64,000 bases of DNA from contig NZ_MPOH02000009.1 of NCBI RefSeq assembly GCF_001896135.2, positions 148,082 through 212,081 on the forward strand, written 5' to 3'. The position numbers and the translations under genes are program-made. The DNA comes from Streptomyces phaeoluteigriseus (GTDB lineage Bacteria > Actinomycetota > Actinomycetes > Streptomycetales > Streptomycetaceae). This document shows positions 36,328-44,913 of the stretch, piece after piece (the stretch's first letter is position 1; every line of letters begins with the position of its first letter). Below the pieces are notes generated by a model. It did no database searches. It saw only the letters and a list, made by a program, of their open reading frames with translations, and was not told the origin of the DNA.

Positions 36328-36648
36328 CCTTGCATGCGCCTCGACGACCGATCGACAGGGCGAAACGCGTCGACTTCCTCCCCTCGCGGAGGAGGGCGAT
36401 TCGTACGGCTCACACCGTGGGGCTTTCCGCTTTCGCCGCCGACCGCCCGTCCGGAGTGCTCCGTTGAGGTCCTGCACCGGCTCCACGGACTGTCGCTGTC
36501 ACCGCCGGCCCGAGCCGGTCCGGTCGACCGCGGTACGGGTGAACGGCCCCCGCGGACTCGAAGCCGACGGCTCCCGAGCCCGTACGCACGTACGCACCCC
36601 AGCGGCGCCGGCTCCACCATGGCAGAACCGGCGCGCCGCGGTCGGCGG
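36328..36648. other. Intergenic, nothing recognised
   Basis: 321 bases between two minus-strand genes. Short GC-rich inverted repeats are present but no convincing terminator, promoter or gene. Confidence 0.5.
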
Positions 36649-37074
36649 CTACGGATTGACGCAGCCGATCGAGCCGACCGGGAAGTTGTTGCCGGTCGAT
36701 GTAGCGGTGAACCCGAAGGTGACACTGCCGTCCGGCGGGACGGTCCGGTTGTAATCGAGGTTTCCGACCGTGACGGTGCCGTCGGGTGCGCTGGTCAGCG
36801 CACCGTTCCAGACACTACTGATCTTGGTGCCCGCGCCGGGCGTCCACTTCACGGCCCAGCCGTCGCGCGCTGCCGTGCCGTGGTTCATCACCTCGACCGA
36901 ACCCTGGAAGCCGCCGCTCCAGGAGTTGGTGACGCTGTACACGGCCATGCACCCGGTGTGCGGGTCGGACGGCGTCGGGGTGGGTGTCGGATCCGGGTCG
37001 ACTCCGGGCCCATCGACCTCGCCCCTCGCCCCTCGCCCCTCGCCCCTCGCCCCTGAGTCGACGACCGTCACCAC
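36649..37074 (-). pseudogene. Isolated carbohydrate-binding module family 2 (CBM2), enzyme truncated
   Basis: The last ~100 residues are a full CBM2: CMAVYSVTNSWSGGFQGSVE, VKWTPGAGTKISSVWNG, DYNRTVPPDGSVTFGF and a closing Cys near the end (GSIGCVNP), with the exposed Trp residues used to bind cellulose or chitin. It is preceded by a short DPTPTPTP linker and a repeat-derived GARGEGRGARGE stretch, but no signal peptide or catalytic domain. Such modules normally end secreted glycosidases, so this looks like the 3' remnant of one. Confidence 0.7.
37021..37055. repeat. Five tandem heptamers
   Basis: Four copies of GCCCCTC followed by GCCCCTG. The array sits at the 5' end of the CBM2 frame and probably arose where the rest of the gene was lost. 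Confidence 0.85.
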
Positions 37075-37195
37075 TGCACGACAGGGCTCGGCCCCGCCAG
37101 TCCTGAACCGCCGCCGGATCGCGCACCCGCGAACCGCCGGCGCAGCCGCAGCGACGTCCTGGCCGCCTTGACCGGCCGATCCGGCGCGGGCGGTC

Positions 37196-37894
37196 TCAGG
37201 ACCAGGCGATCTCGCCGTGGCGGGAGAGGAAGCGTCCGGTTCCTGCGCCGGGCCCCTCGGTGGCGAGGGCGACGATCGCGTCCGTGCCTTCGGTGACGGT
37301 CTGCGGCCCGCTGTGACCGTTGAGGTCGGTCGCGGTGTAGCCGGGATCGGCCGCGTTGACGCGGATGCCCCTGAGCCCCTTGGCGTACTGCGTGGTCAGC
37401 ATCGTCAGCGCCGCCTTCGATGAGGTGTACAGCGGCGCGACGACCCGCGACTCGGGCCGGCCGGGGTCGTGGGTGAGGGCGAGGGAGCCCATGCCGCTGC
37501 TCACGTTGACGATCACAGGGTCGTCCGAACGGCGCAGCAGAGGCAGGAACGCGGTGGTGGTGCGGATGACGCCGATGACGTTGACGTCCAGGACGGCGAG
37601 GGCGTCGGCGGCGGTGAGGTCGCCGGGATCGCCGACGGCACCGTGCACACCGGCGTTGTTGATCAGGACGTCGATCCTGCCCTCGTGTTCGGCGACGTTC
37701 GCGGCCGCGGCGGCCACGGACGCGTCGTCGCTGACGTCGATGGGAACGTAGCGTGCGCCGAGCACGGCGGCGGCCTCCTCGCCCTGCTCACGGTCGCGGG
37801 CTCCGACGAGCACGGTGTGGCCGCACTCGATCAGGCGGCGGGCGGTCTCGCGGCCGAGACCCTTGTTGGCTCCGGTGATGAAGGTGATCGTCAT
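37196..37894 (-). CDS. Short-chain dehydrogenase
   Basis: 232-residue classical SDR: TGANKGLGRE (cofactor loop), NNAG in VLINNAGVHG, VNVSSGMGS and YTSSKAALTML (catalytic Ser, Tyr, Lys). Likely NADP-dependent ketone/aldehyde reductase. ATG 37894 follows GAGGGC. Divergent from an XRE regulator 114 bases away, the second such pair. Confidence 0.88.
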   Translation of the reverse strand: MTITFITGANKGLGRETARRLIECGHTVLVGARDREQGEEAAAVLGARYVPIDVSDDASVAAAAANVAEHEGRIDVLINNAGVHGAVGDPGDLTAADALAVLDVNVIGVIRTTTAFLPLLRRSDDPVIVNVSSGMGSLALTHDPGRPESRVVAPLYTSSKAALTMLTTQYAKGLRGIRVNAADPGYTATDLNGHSGPQTVTEGTDAIVALATEGPGAGTGRFLSRHGEIAWS

Positions 37895-38008
37895 GCCCTC
37901 GATGATTCGGCGGCGGAAAGACGCGCACCAGGGAGAGTTCGACGGTAGGAGGAGCAGTACCACCTTCGTGTCCGCCCTGACGGCCGGAAACACAGGAGGA
38001 TGAGGAGC

Positions 38009-38875
38009 ATGACGGCGAGACCCGGAACCGGACTGGACGCGATGATCCGCACGTGGCGCGACCGGCTGCCCCCGTCGGCCGCCGGGCTGCCGGCGGCGCC
38101 GGGGCGCCGCACGGCGGGGCTGCGGCGTGAGGAACTGGCCGATCTCGCCGGGGTGTCGGTCGACTACATCGTGCGCCTGGAGCAGGGACGCGCCACCACC
38201 CCCTCGGCGAGCGTGGTGGCAGCCCTGGCGCGCGCCCTGCACCTGACCACGGCCGAGCGAGACCACCTGTACCGGCTGGCCCACCTCGTCCCACCGGCGC
38301 ACGGCGCGGTCTCCGACCACCTCCCGCCCGGCGTGCAGCGGGTGCTCGCCCGGCTCGGAGACGTCGCGGTCGCCGTCTTCGCGGCGGACTGGCAGCTGAT
38401 CCGGTGGAATCAGGGGTGGGCCGCGCTACTGGGCGATCCCTCCGCCTCGCCGCCGCGACTGCGCAACTTCGCCCGCGACAGGTTCCCGGTGGACGAGAGC
38501 CCCGCCCGCCTCGCTCTGTGGCCGGTGGCCGAGGCGGACCGGGACGCCACCGACGCCGCCGTCGTCTCCGACCTGCGCCGCGCCACCGGCCGCTTCCCCG
38601 AGGACAGGCGCCTCGCCGCTCTGATCCGCGAACTGAAGGCGGGCAACGCCCGGTTCGCCGAGCTGTGGGCGACCGGAGTGGTGGCCGCACACCGCGAGGA
38701 CCACAAGACGATCGACCACCCCTCGGTAGGACCTGTCACGGTGGACTGCGACACCCTGACCGACGGCGACGGCGAGCTGAAGATCGTGATCATGACCGCC
38801 GCGCCCGGCAGCGAGGACGAGACCAAGCTCCGACTGACGGCCATCGCCGGCCCACCGGTCACCACGTACAACTGA
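38009..38875 (+). CDS. XRE-family regulator with MmyB-like ligand domain
   Basis: 288 residues with the same layout as the regulator at 32741: helix-turn-helix (GLRREELADLAGVSVDYIVR, LEQGRATTPS) and an MmyB-like domain (AVFAADWQLIRWNQGWAALL). The predicted partner is the divergent SDR. AGGAGG at 37994-37999 fits ATG 38009; ATG 38000 lies on the ribosome binding site itself. Confidence 0.85.
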   Translation: MTARPGTGLDAMIRTWRDRLPPSAAGLPAAPGRRTAGLRREELADLAGVSVDYIVRLEQGRATTPSASVVAALARALHLTTAERDHLYRLAHLVPPAHGAVSDHLPPGVQRVLARLGDVAVAVFAADWQLIRWNQGWAALLGDPSASPPRLRNFARDRFPVDESPARLALWPVAEADRDATDAAVVSDLRRATGRFPEDRRLAALIRELKAGNARFAELWATGVVAAHREDHKTIDHPSVGPVTVDCDTLTDGDGELKIVIMTAAPGSEDETKLRLTAIAGPPVTTYN

Positions 38876-39124
38876 TCCGACCCACGCGTCGATCGACCGG
38901 CCGCACGTCACGGCGAGCAGCACCGGTCGAACGTCTGCACCGTGCCGTTTCGCTGCCGGCGGTGGGCGGCCTCCAGCACGAAACGCATGGGGCCCCGACC
39001 GCCCGACCGCCCCATCGCCCGATCGCCGGAAGGAGTTGGCCTCGGTCCGCCCGGCGGACTGCCAAGAGCCACCACCGCTCACGGAACCCACCTCATTCCG
39101 CCCCGCACTTCACGACGTCAAACT

Positions 39125-39517
39125 TCAGGAAGCGGGGAACCAGGCCGACAGGCGCTTTGCGATGACCGGTACATCGACGTTGTCCTGCGCGACTTCCTCG
39201 ACGAACGGGCCGGCAATGGAGACGGGCGGCGGGACGGTACTGGCGCTCACGCCGTTGAACCGCAGGAAGACACGCATGGCAAGCCAGGCGGTGCGCTTGT
39301 TGCCGTCGATCAGCGCGTGATTGCGGGCAACGGAGTGAAGCAATGCCGCCGCCTTCTCGTGCAACGTGGGATATAGCTCGGCCCCGAACACGTTGGTGCG
39401 TGGCCGTTCGATGGCTGACACCAAAAGTCCCATGTCACGCACGCTGTGCTCGGTACCGTTGACCGTGCGAGCGATGGCCAGGATCTCGTCGATCTGGATG
39501 TGGCGCACTTCGGTCAC
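39125..39517 (-). CDS. doc: Doc-type toxin (Fic fold)
   Basis: 130 residues. The Fic/Doc core motif is HALIDGNKRTAWLAM (about residues 65-79); in Doc toxins this loop phosphorylates elongation factor EF-Tu and stops translation. The helix ELYPTLHEKAAALLHSVARN precedes it as in the family. GTG start at 39517 overlaps the antitoxin stop (GTGA), so the two are translationally coupled with the antitoxin first. It lies about 0.6-1.0 kb left of the att-like repeat at 40.1 kb. Confidence 0.88.
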   Translation of the reverse strand: MTEVRHIQIDEILAIARTVNGTEHSVRDMGLLVSAIERPRTNVFGAELYPTLHEKAAALLHSVARNHALIDGNKRTAWLAMRVFLRFNGVSASTVPPPVSIAGPFVEEVAQDNVDVPVIAKRLSAWFPAS

Positions 39518-39708
39518 TTCAGGTAGTCCAGGATCTCCGCATCGCTGTCCAGAAGCTCGGCCAGGACGTCGTCGACCTTCAGCTCGGCCCGATTCTGTGC
39601 GTCACGGATGGCCTCAATGGCAAGTTCCTGCTTGCTGCGACCCTCCCGACGAGCCCGCTCGGTGAGCTTCGCGTCAAGATCGTCGGGGAGTCGGAGTGTC
39701 ATCGCCAT
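39514..39708 (-). CDS. Antitoxin of the Doc toxin (ribbon-helix-helix/CopG-like)
   Basis: 64 residues. TMTLRLPDDLDAKLTERARREGRS-type start (MTLRLPDDLDAKLTERA) is a ribbon-helix-helix DNA-binding strand and helix; the acidic C-terminus (DVLAELLDSDAEILDYL) would wrap the toxin. It should neutralise Doc and repress the operon. The upstream inverted repeat at 39717-39733 is the likely operator. Confidence 0.85.
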   Translation of the reverse strand: MAMTLRLPDDLDAKLTERARREGRSKQELAIEAIRDAQNRAELKVDDVLAELLDSDAEILDYLK

Positions 39709-39716
39709 ACAGTGAT

Positions 39717-39733
39717 GATACCTGACTGGTATC
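39717..39733. promoter_or_regulatory. Operator-like inverted repeat of the toxin-antitoxin operon
   Basis: Perfect 6-bp arms GATACC (39717-39722) and GGTATC (39728-39733) with a five-base spacer TGACT, starting nine bases upstream of the antitoxin ATG. Position and relative A+T-richness fit an autoregulatory site overlapping the promoter. Confidence 0.6.
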
Positions 39734-39938
39734 TGCGCGGCGAGGCGTTACCAGACAGTCGAGACCCCGGACCACGGCGCGGCCCTCTGTGGCCCGGTCG
39801 GGCCACTCCCCCGGTTCCAAGGTGCGTGCGCCCGAGGTAGCAGCCCGAGCCGCCGAGGTGCAGTAGGACGCCCGAGCCGAAGTCCTTGCCTCCGTGCCGA
39901 CGGCTCGGGCCGCAGAGATCCGTGAGAACCTCCGATTC

Positions 39939-39957
39939 GAGCGTCATCCGAGCGTCA
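39939..39957 (+). repeat. Arm-type repeat pair, left of the 40.1-kb core
   Basis: Two GAGCGTCA copies (39939-39946 and 39950-39957) exactly 11 bp apart, 146 bases before the 68-bp core. Same spacing and orientation as the pairs at 40250 and 53872. Candidate integrase arm-binding sites. Confidence 0.65.
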
Positions 39958-40102
39958 AAATTCTGCGTTCCGTACCGCCACGTCGCCCCCGAGACCCGCG
40001 CCGCCCTCGAACCTGCGGCTCAGACCGTTCTGCTCGAGCGAACCTCACCCGACGCATTTCAGGAGCGAAACGAGTCGAATCGACCACCTGGAATACCGAG
40101 CA

Positions 40103-40170
40103 GCAGGTCAGACGCTCTTCGCGGCAGGCTCCAGAATCGCCACGCACTCCACGTGGTGCGTCATCGGAAA
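40103..40170 (+). repeat. 68-bp perfect direct repeat, left copy (att core)
   Basis: Identical over 68 bases to 54041-54108, the last ~21 codons, stop and five following bases of the RNA methyltransferase gene on the minus strand. Divergence begins abruptly at both ends. This is the expected product of site-specific integration into a gene's 3' end. Confidence 0.9.
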
Positions 40171-40249
40171 GATGTCGGCTTGAGCGGGTCTCGAAAAAGG
40201 CCAGGTCAGAGGCCGTTTCTCGGCTCGCTGTGCCGCCTGCGGGAGCCCA

Positions 40250-40268
40250 GAGCGTCAAACGAGCGTCA
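40250..40268 (+). repeat. Arm-type repeat pair, right of the 40.1-kb core
   Basis: Two GAGCGTCA copies (40250-40257 and 40261-40268), 11 bp apart, 80 bases after the core. Together with the left pair it makes this copy look like an arm-core-arm (attP-like) site. Confidence 0.65.
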
Positions 40269-40437
40269 CGGCTTACAGCACGTCCCTTCTCTCAGGCAAA
40301 CCTGTGGGCTTTCGGGCTGACCAGCCGGCTCATCCGATGAAGCCCTGCCTCTGCACTCCATCGAGAACGCCAGGTTCTTCCAGGCCGGCGGCTGCTTGCA
40401 GAGGGACGGTGAGCCCTTGTCGGTTCGTGGGGCCGGC

Positions 40438-41568
40438 CTACCGGTGACTCGCCAACTCCGACGGCCGGTGGATCGGGCCGGTGATCTGGGTCAGTGGCCG
40501 GCCCGTGCCGTGGTTGGCCTGGGCGATGATCTCCGCGGTGATGGAAATGGCCGTCTCCTCGGGCGTGGAGGCTCCAAGATCGAGGCCGATGGGGGAACGC
40601 AGCCGGGCCAACTGCTTCTCCGTGACGCCCTGCTCGCGCAGGCGGCGCATGCGCTCGTCGTGGGTGCGCCGGGAGCCCATGGCCCCGACGTAGGCGACGG
40701 GCAGGTCGAGTGCCAGGCGAAGCAGCGGGATGTCGAACTTGGCGTCGTGCGTGAGGACACATACGGCGGTTCGCTCGTCCACCTCGGTGCGTTCCAGGTA
40801 GCGGTGGGGCCAGTCGACGACCACTTCGTCCGCGTGCGGGAAGCGGGCGGGAGTGGCGAAGACGGGGCGGGCGTCGCAGACGGTGACGTGGTAGCCCAGG
40901 AAGCGGCCGGCCTGACTGAGGGCCGCGGCGAAGTCGACGGCACCGAAGACCAGCAGGCGCGGCGGGGACGCATGGACATGAACGAGGACGGACAGCCGTT
41001 CGGGGCATTCGTCCGCCTGCCCGCCGAGGTCGATGCGGACGGTGCGTCCCGCCCGCAGCAGCGCCCTGGCCCTGTCGGCCACTGCCTGGTCGGCCAGGCC
41101 GCCGTCCACGCGCCCGCAGGCGACCTGGCCGCCGCCGAGCACGCTCAGCGTGGAGCCGAGGAGACGATCCGGGCCGTCCACGACCTGCGCCACGGCGACC
41201 GATCGCCCTTGAGCGATCTCGGAGAGGGCCGTGGACAGGTGCGGCTGGGCTGCGGGATCGATGCGCTGGACGAGGACGTCGAGTTCGCCGCCGCAGGTCA
41301 GACCGACGGCGAAGGCATCGTCGTCGGAGTAGCCGAATCGGGCCTGCTGCGGCGTGCCACGGTCATGGAGCATCTGCCGACACAGCTCGTAGACCGCTCC
41401 CTCGACGCAGCCGCCGGAGACGCTGCCGACGGCGTCGCCTTCGTCGTCCACCGCGACCGACGTACCGACCGGCAGAGGGGCACTGCCGTGCACGCCGACG
41501 ACCGTGGCCAGGGCGAAGGGGCGTGCCTCGCGGCACCAGCGGTGCAGAGTGTCCGCGATGTTCAGCAT
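40438..41568 (-). CDS. XdhC/PaoD-like molybdenum cofactor insertion chaperone
   Basis: 376 residues of the XdhC/CoxI family: N-terminal VGVHGSAPLPVGTSVAVDDE and GSVSGGCVEGAVYE, C-terminal Rossmann-like VAYVGAMGSRRTHDERMRRL. These proteins bind and modify the molybdenum cofactor (adding the sulfur or cytosine-form cofactor) and insert it into xanthine/aldehyde oxidases. It follows the three oxidase subunit genes with a 166-base gap on the same strand, as paoD follows paoABC. ATG 41568 has GGGAGA upstream. Confidence 0.88.
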   Translation of the reverse strand: MLNIADTLHRWCREARPFALATVVGVHGSAPLPVGTSVAVDDEGDAVGSVSGGCVEGAVYELCRQMLHDRGTPQQARFGYSDDDAFAVGLTCGGELDVLVQRIDPAAQPHLSTALSEIAQGRSVAVAQVVDGPDRLLGSTLSVLGGGQVACGRVDGGLADQAVADRARALLRAGRTVRIDLGGQADECPERLSVLVHVHASPPRLLVFGAVDFAAALSQAGRFLGYHVTVCDARPVFATPARFPHADEVVVDWPHRYLERTEVDERTAVCVLTHDAKFDIPLLRLALDLPVAYVGAMGSRRTHDERMRRLREQGVTEKQLARLRSPIGLDLGASTPEETAISITAEIIAQANHGTGRPLTQITGPIHRPSELASHR

Positions 41569-41734
41569 GGCAGTTCTCCCTGTCTCCATGGCCGGACCAG
41601 GATCGGAAGGTGAACGGGCCGCCGCCACGACGCCAGGGAAACGTCACGCGGCGGCCCTCGGAAGTCCGGCAGCCGGACGGGGAGGAGCTGCCGGACGAAC
41701 CGTGCGCACTCCGCCGGACCGAAGTGCCGGTGGG

Positions 41735-43930
41735 TCAGAGCAACGCCTCCGCGCTGATGGGCAGTTCGCGAACGCGGCGTCCGGTGGCGTTGAAGACCGC
41801 GTTGGCGATGGCGGGCGCCACCCCGATCATCACGAGTTCGCCGAGTCCCTTGACTCCGAGCGGGTCGGCCTCGCGGTCCTCGCCGTCCAGGTAGATCGCC
41901 TTGAGGTCGGGGACGTCGGCGTTGACGGGGACGAGGTAGTCGGCGAGGTTCGCGTTGACGATCCGCCCGTCGCGGTGGTCGGTGACCGTGTGCTCCAGCA
42001 GGGCCGTGCCGATGCCGCCGACCATGCCGCCGAGGGCCTGGCTGTCGGCCAGCTTGGGACTGATGATGCGGCCCGCGTCGTACACCCCGAGCACGCGCCG
42101 CACCCGCACCAGGCCCAGCGTCGCGTCGACGGCCACCTCGGCGAAGGTCGCGTTGTAGCCGTAGAAGGAGTGCCGCTCGGGTCCGGACGGCGGCGCGAAG
42201 GAGCCGTCCGCTTCCAGGTGGGTGCGGTCGTTGCGGGCCAGCAGCCGCCGGTACGTCTCCCCGCGCGTTGGATCGTTCTTCATGTGCAGTCGGCCGTTGC
42301 GTACCACGACATCGTCAGCCGCCACCCCGTGCAGCGGCGACTCGCGGTCCCCGACGGCCAGTTCGATTGCCTGACGGCGGACCTTGTTGCAGGCGTCGAG
42401 GGTGGCGGAGCCGACGCTGGCCATGGTCATCGAGCCACCGTGTGGTGGTGTCGGCGGGTAGAGGGAGTCCCCCAGCCGGAAGGTCACCGTGCGCACGGTC
42501 AACCCCAGTGCATCGGCGGCGACCTGAGTCTGGGAGGTGTACGTACCCGGGCCCATGTCGGTGGCGGCCGCCTCGACGAGCGCGGTGCCGTCGGCGTCCA
42601 GGCGGGCCCGGGCCTGGGCCGGCATGCGGGCGGTGTCGTAGACGCCGGCTGCCATGCCCCTGCCGATCAGCCAGTCCCCCTCACGCGTGGTGCGGGGCTT
42701 CGGGTTGCGGCGGTGCCAGCCGAACTCGCGGGCGCCGACCGTGTAGCACTCGCGTAGCCGACGCGTGGAGAACGGCAGGTTGGTCGACTCGTCCTCGTTC
42801 GGTTCGTTGCGTCGGCGCAGCTCGATCGGGTCGACGCCGAGCTTGTGGGCGAGTTCGTCCATGGCCGACTCGATGACGAAGGAGGCCGTCTGGAAGCCGG
42901 GGCCGCGCATGTAGAGCGGTGTGGGCAGGTCCAGCGGCACCGTCCGGTACCTCTGGGACACGTTGGGCATGCTGTAGAGCATCTGCCCGGCCGCCAGGAT
43001 GGACTCGGTGAACTTCTCGTACGACGACGTCTCGGCGTCCAGCTCGTGCACCGCGGCGGTCAGACGGCCGCGCCGGTCGCTGCACAGGCGCAGGCGGTAC
43101 TCGTACGAAGGCCGGAAACCGGTCCCGAGGTACATCTGCTTGCGACTGAGGACCAGCTTGACCGGGCGCTTCGTCTCGCGGGCGGCCAGCGCGGCGACGA
43201 CCACGTGCGGCCAGCAGCGCAGCGCGGTGCCGAAACCGCCGCCGACGAACGGTGAGATGACGCGTACTGCGTCCGTCTCCAGGCCGAACACCGCCGCGAG
43301 TTCCGTCTGCGTGCCCACCACCCACTGGGTCTTGTCCCAGACGGTGAGCTTGTCGCCGTTCCAGCGGGCGATGGTGGCGTGCGGCTCCATCGGGTTGTGG
43401 TGGTTGCGCGCCGTACGGTACGTCAGGTCCAGTCGTACGGCCGCCGAGCGCAGGGCCGCTTCGGCGTCGCCGCGTGTGTAGCGGGTCGGCTCGTCCGGCT
43501 CGGCCTCGGTGAGGTCGGTCGAGGGCTGTTCGGCGTCGTAGCCGACCTTGACCAGGCTCGCGCCGTGCTGTGCGGCCTCCAGGGTGGTGGCGACCACGAC
43601 GGCGACCGGCTGGCCGTGGAAGCGGACTCGGTCGTCCTGGAAGACACGCAGTCGCCGGCCCTCGGGGTTGTTCGACCCGCTGTTGTCGCGGTACGGCAGT
43701 TTCGGTGCGTTGCGGTGGTGGATCACCTTCAGTACGCCCGGAAGGGCTTCGGCGGCGCCGGTGTCGATCGAGGTGATGCGGCCGCGGCCGATGGCCGCGT
43801 CGACGATGACGGCGTGCACGGACCCGTCGACGTCGTGCTCCGCGGCGTACAACGCCTTACCCGTGACCTTCAGCCGGCCGTCCACCCGGGACAGCGGCGC
43901 ACCCACGGCTGCCTGCGGCTGGGGGCTCAC
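41735..43930 (-). CDS. Molybdopterin-binding subunit of aldehyde/xanthine oxidase (PaoC-like)
   Basis: 731-residue large subunit of the xanthine oxidase family. Molybdopterin-contacting segments include FVGGGFGTALRCWPH and GPGTYTSQTQVAADALG; the catalytic Glu lies in GVKGLGELVMIG near the C-terminus. It hydroxylates aldehydes or N-heterocycles. The GTG start at 43930 overlaps the stop of the FAD subunit. Two-gene separation of FAD and Mo subunits plus a Tat-bearing iron-sulfur subunit matches the periplasmic aldehyde oxidoreductase PaoABC rather than cytosolic XDH. Confidence 0.9.
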   Translation of the reverse strand: MSPQPQAAVGAPLSRVDGRLKVTGKALYAAEHDVDGSVHAVIVDAAIGRGRITSIDTGAAEALPGVLKVIHHRNAPKLPYRDNSGSNNPEGRRLRVFQDDRVRFHGQPVAVVVATTLEAAQHGASLVKVGYDAEQPSTDLTEAEPDEPTRYTRGDAEAALRSAAVRLDLTYRTARNHHNPMEPHATIARWNGDKLTVWDKTQWVVGTQTELAAVFGLETDAVRVISPFVGGGFGTALRCWPHVVVAALAARETKRPVKLVLSRKQMYLGTGFRPSYEYRLRLCSDRRGRLTAAVHELDAETSSYEKFTESILAAGQMLYSMPNVSQRYRTVPLDLPTPLYMRGPGFQTASFVIESAMDELAHKLGVDPIELRRRNEPNEDESTNLPFSTRRLRECYTVGAREFGWHRRNPKPRTTREGDWLIGRGMAAGVYDTARMPAQARARLDADGTALVEAAATDMGPGTYTSQTQVAADALGLTVRTVTFRLGDSLYPPTPPHGGSMTMASVGSATLDACNKVRRQAIELAVGDRESPLHGVAADDVVVRNGRLHMKNDPTRGETYRRLLARNDRTHLEADGSFAPPSGPERHSFYGYNATFAEVAVDATLGLVRVRRVLGVYDAGRIISPKLADSQALGGMVGGIGTALLEHTVTDHRDGRIVNANLADYLVPVNADVPDLKAIYLDGEDREADPLGVKGLGELVMIGVAPAIANAVFNATGRRVRELPISAEALL

Positions 43931-44906
43931 TTGGCACCTCCTACGACACGCAGCTGGCGTTCGACGGTCCGCTTCAGCAGCTCGACCTTGAACCGGTTGT
44001 GCTTGAGCGGGCGTGCCCCGTCCGCCGCCTTGGCGGCAGCGGCCGACCACAGGGCCCCCGAGGGGCGTTCACCGACGAGGTGCTGCTCGACGGCGGGCAG
44101 CTTCCAGGGCACCGTGCCCACTCCCCCGGCGGCGACCTTCGCCTCGCGGATCACCCCGCCGCGTACGTGCAGCGCGACGGCAGCCGAGGTCAGGGCGAAC
44201 TCGTACGACTGCCGGTCACGCACCTTCAGATAGCCGGACCTGAGCGGGCGCGGAAGAGCGGGGATCTCCACCGCGGTGATCAGCTCACCCTTGCGCAGGG
44301 CATGTTCGCGTTGGGGGGTGCTGCCGGGCCGCAACAGGAAGTCGGCAAAGGGGACTTGGCGCGCCCCGTCCGGGCCCAGCAGGTGCACCCGGGCGTCCAG
44401 GGCGGCGAAGGCAACGGCGACGTCGGACGGGTGCGTTGCCACGCAGGCGTCAGAGGTGCCGAGGATGGCGTGGGTGCGGTTGACGCCGTTCCGCGCGGCA
44501 CAACCGGAGCCGGGCTCACGCTTGTTGCAGTCTGCGGTCACGTCCCGGAAGTACGTGCAGCGGGTGCGCTGCATGATGTTGCCGCCGATGGTGGCCATGT
44601 TCCGCAACTGGGCCGAAGCGCTCAGTTCCAGCGCCTCGGAGACGACGGAATACAGCGTGCGCACCTTGGCGTGGGCGGCGGCCTCGGACATGGTCACCAG
44701 GGCGCCGATCCGCAGTCCCCCGCGCTCGGTCACCGTGACCTGGCGCAAGGGCAGGCCGCTGATGTCGACCAGGCTGTCGGGACGCTCGACGGTCTCGCGC
44801 ATCAGGTCGACGAGGGTGGTGCCGCCGGCGATGTAACGGCCGCCGCGGCGGCGGCGTCGAGAGCCTCACCGGTGTCGGACGCCTTGGTGAAGGCAAAGGG
44901 ATACAT
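43927..44906 (-). CDS. FAD-binding subunit (PaoB-like), frameshifted near its N-terminus
   Basis: From ATG 44906 (GAGGGCCCG upstream, 7-base gap to the preceding stop) the sequence reads MYPFAFTKASDTGEALDAA, the normal family start. In the GCCGCCGCGGCGG tract near 44838 the frame is lost by one base, and the family sequence YIAGGTTLVDLMRETVERP resumes in the next frame and runs to 43927 (CO dehydrogenase flavoprotein, with FAD motif IAGGTTLVDLM and ATIGGNIMQRTRC). Translation from the internal ATG 44802 would lack the FAD phosphate loop. One inserted base restores about 326 residues. Confidence 0.8.
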
Positions 44907-44913
44907 CGGGCCC

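Larger units (their letters stand above)
39734..40437. other. att-like region without genes
   Basis: 704 bases between the toxin-antitoxin module and the XdhC-like gene. It holds a 68-bp copy of the RNA-methyltransferase 3' end (40103-40170) with paired GAGCGTCA repeats on both sides (39939-39957 and 40250-40268). No open frame here is credible, and no integrase gene is present. The layout, arm-core-arm, resembles a tyrosine-recombinase attachment site. Confidence 0.7.
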
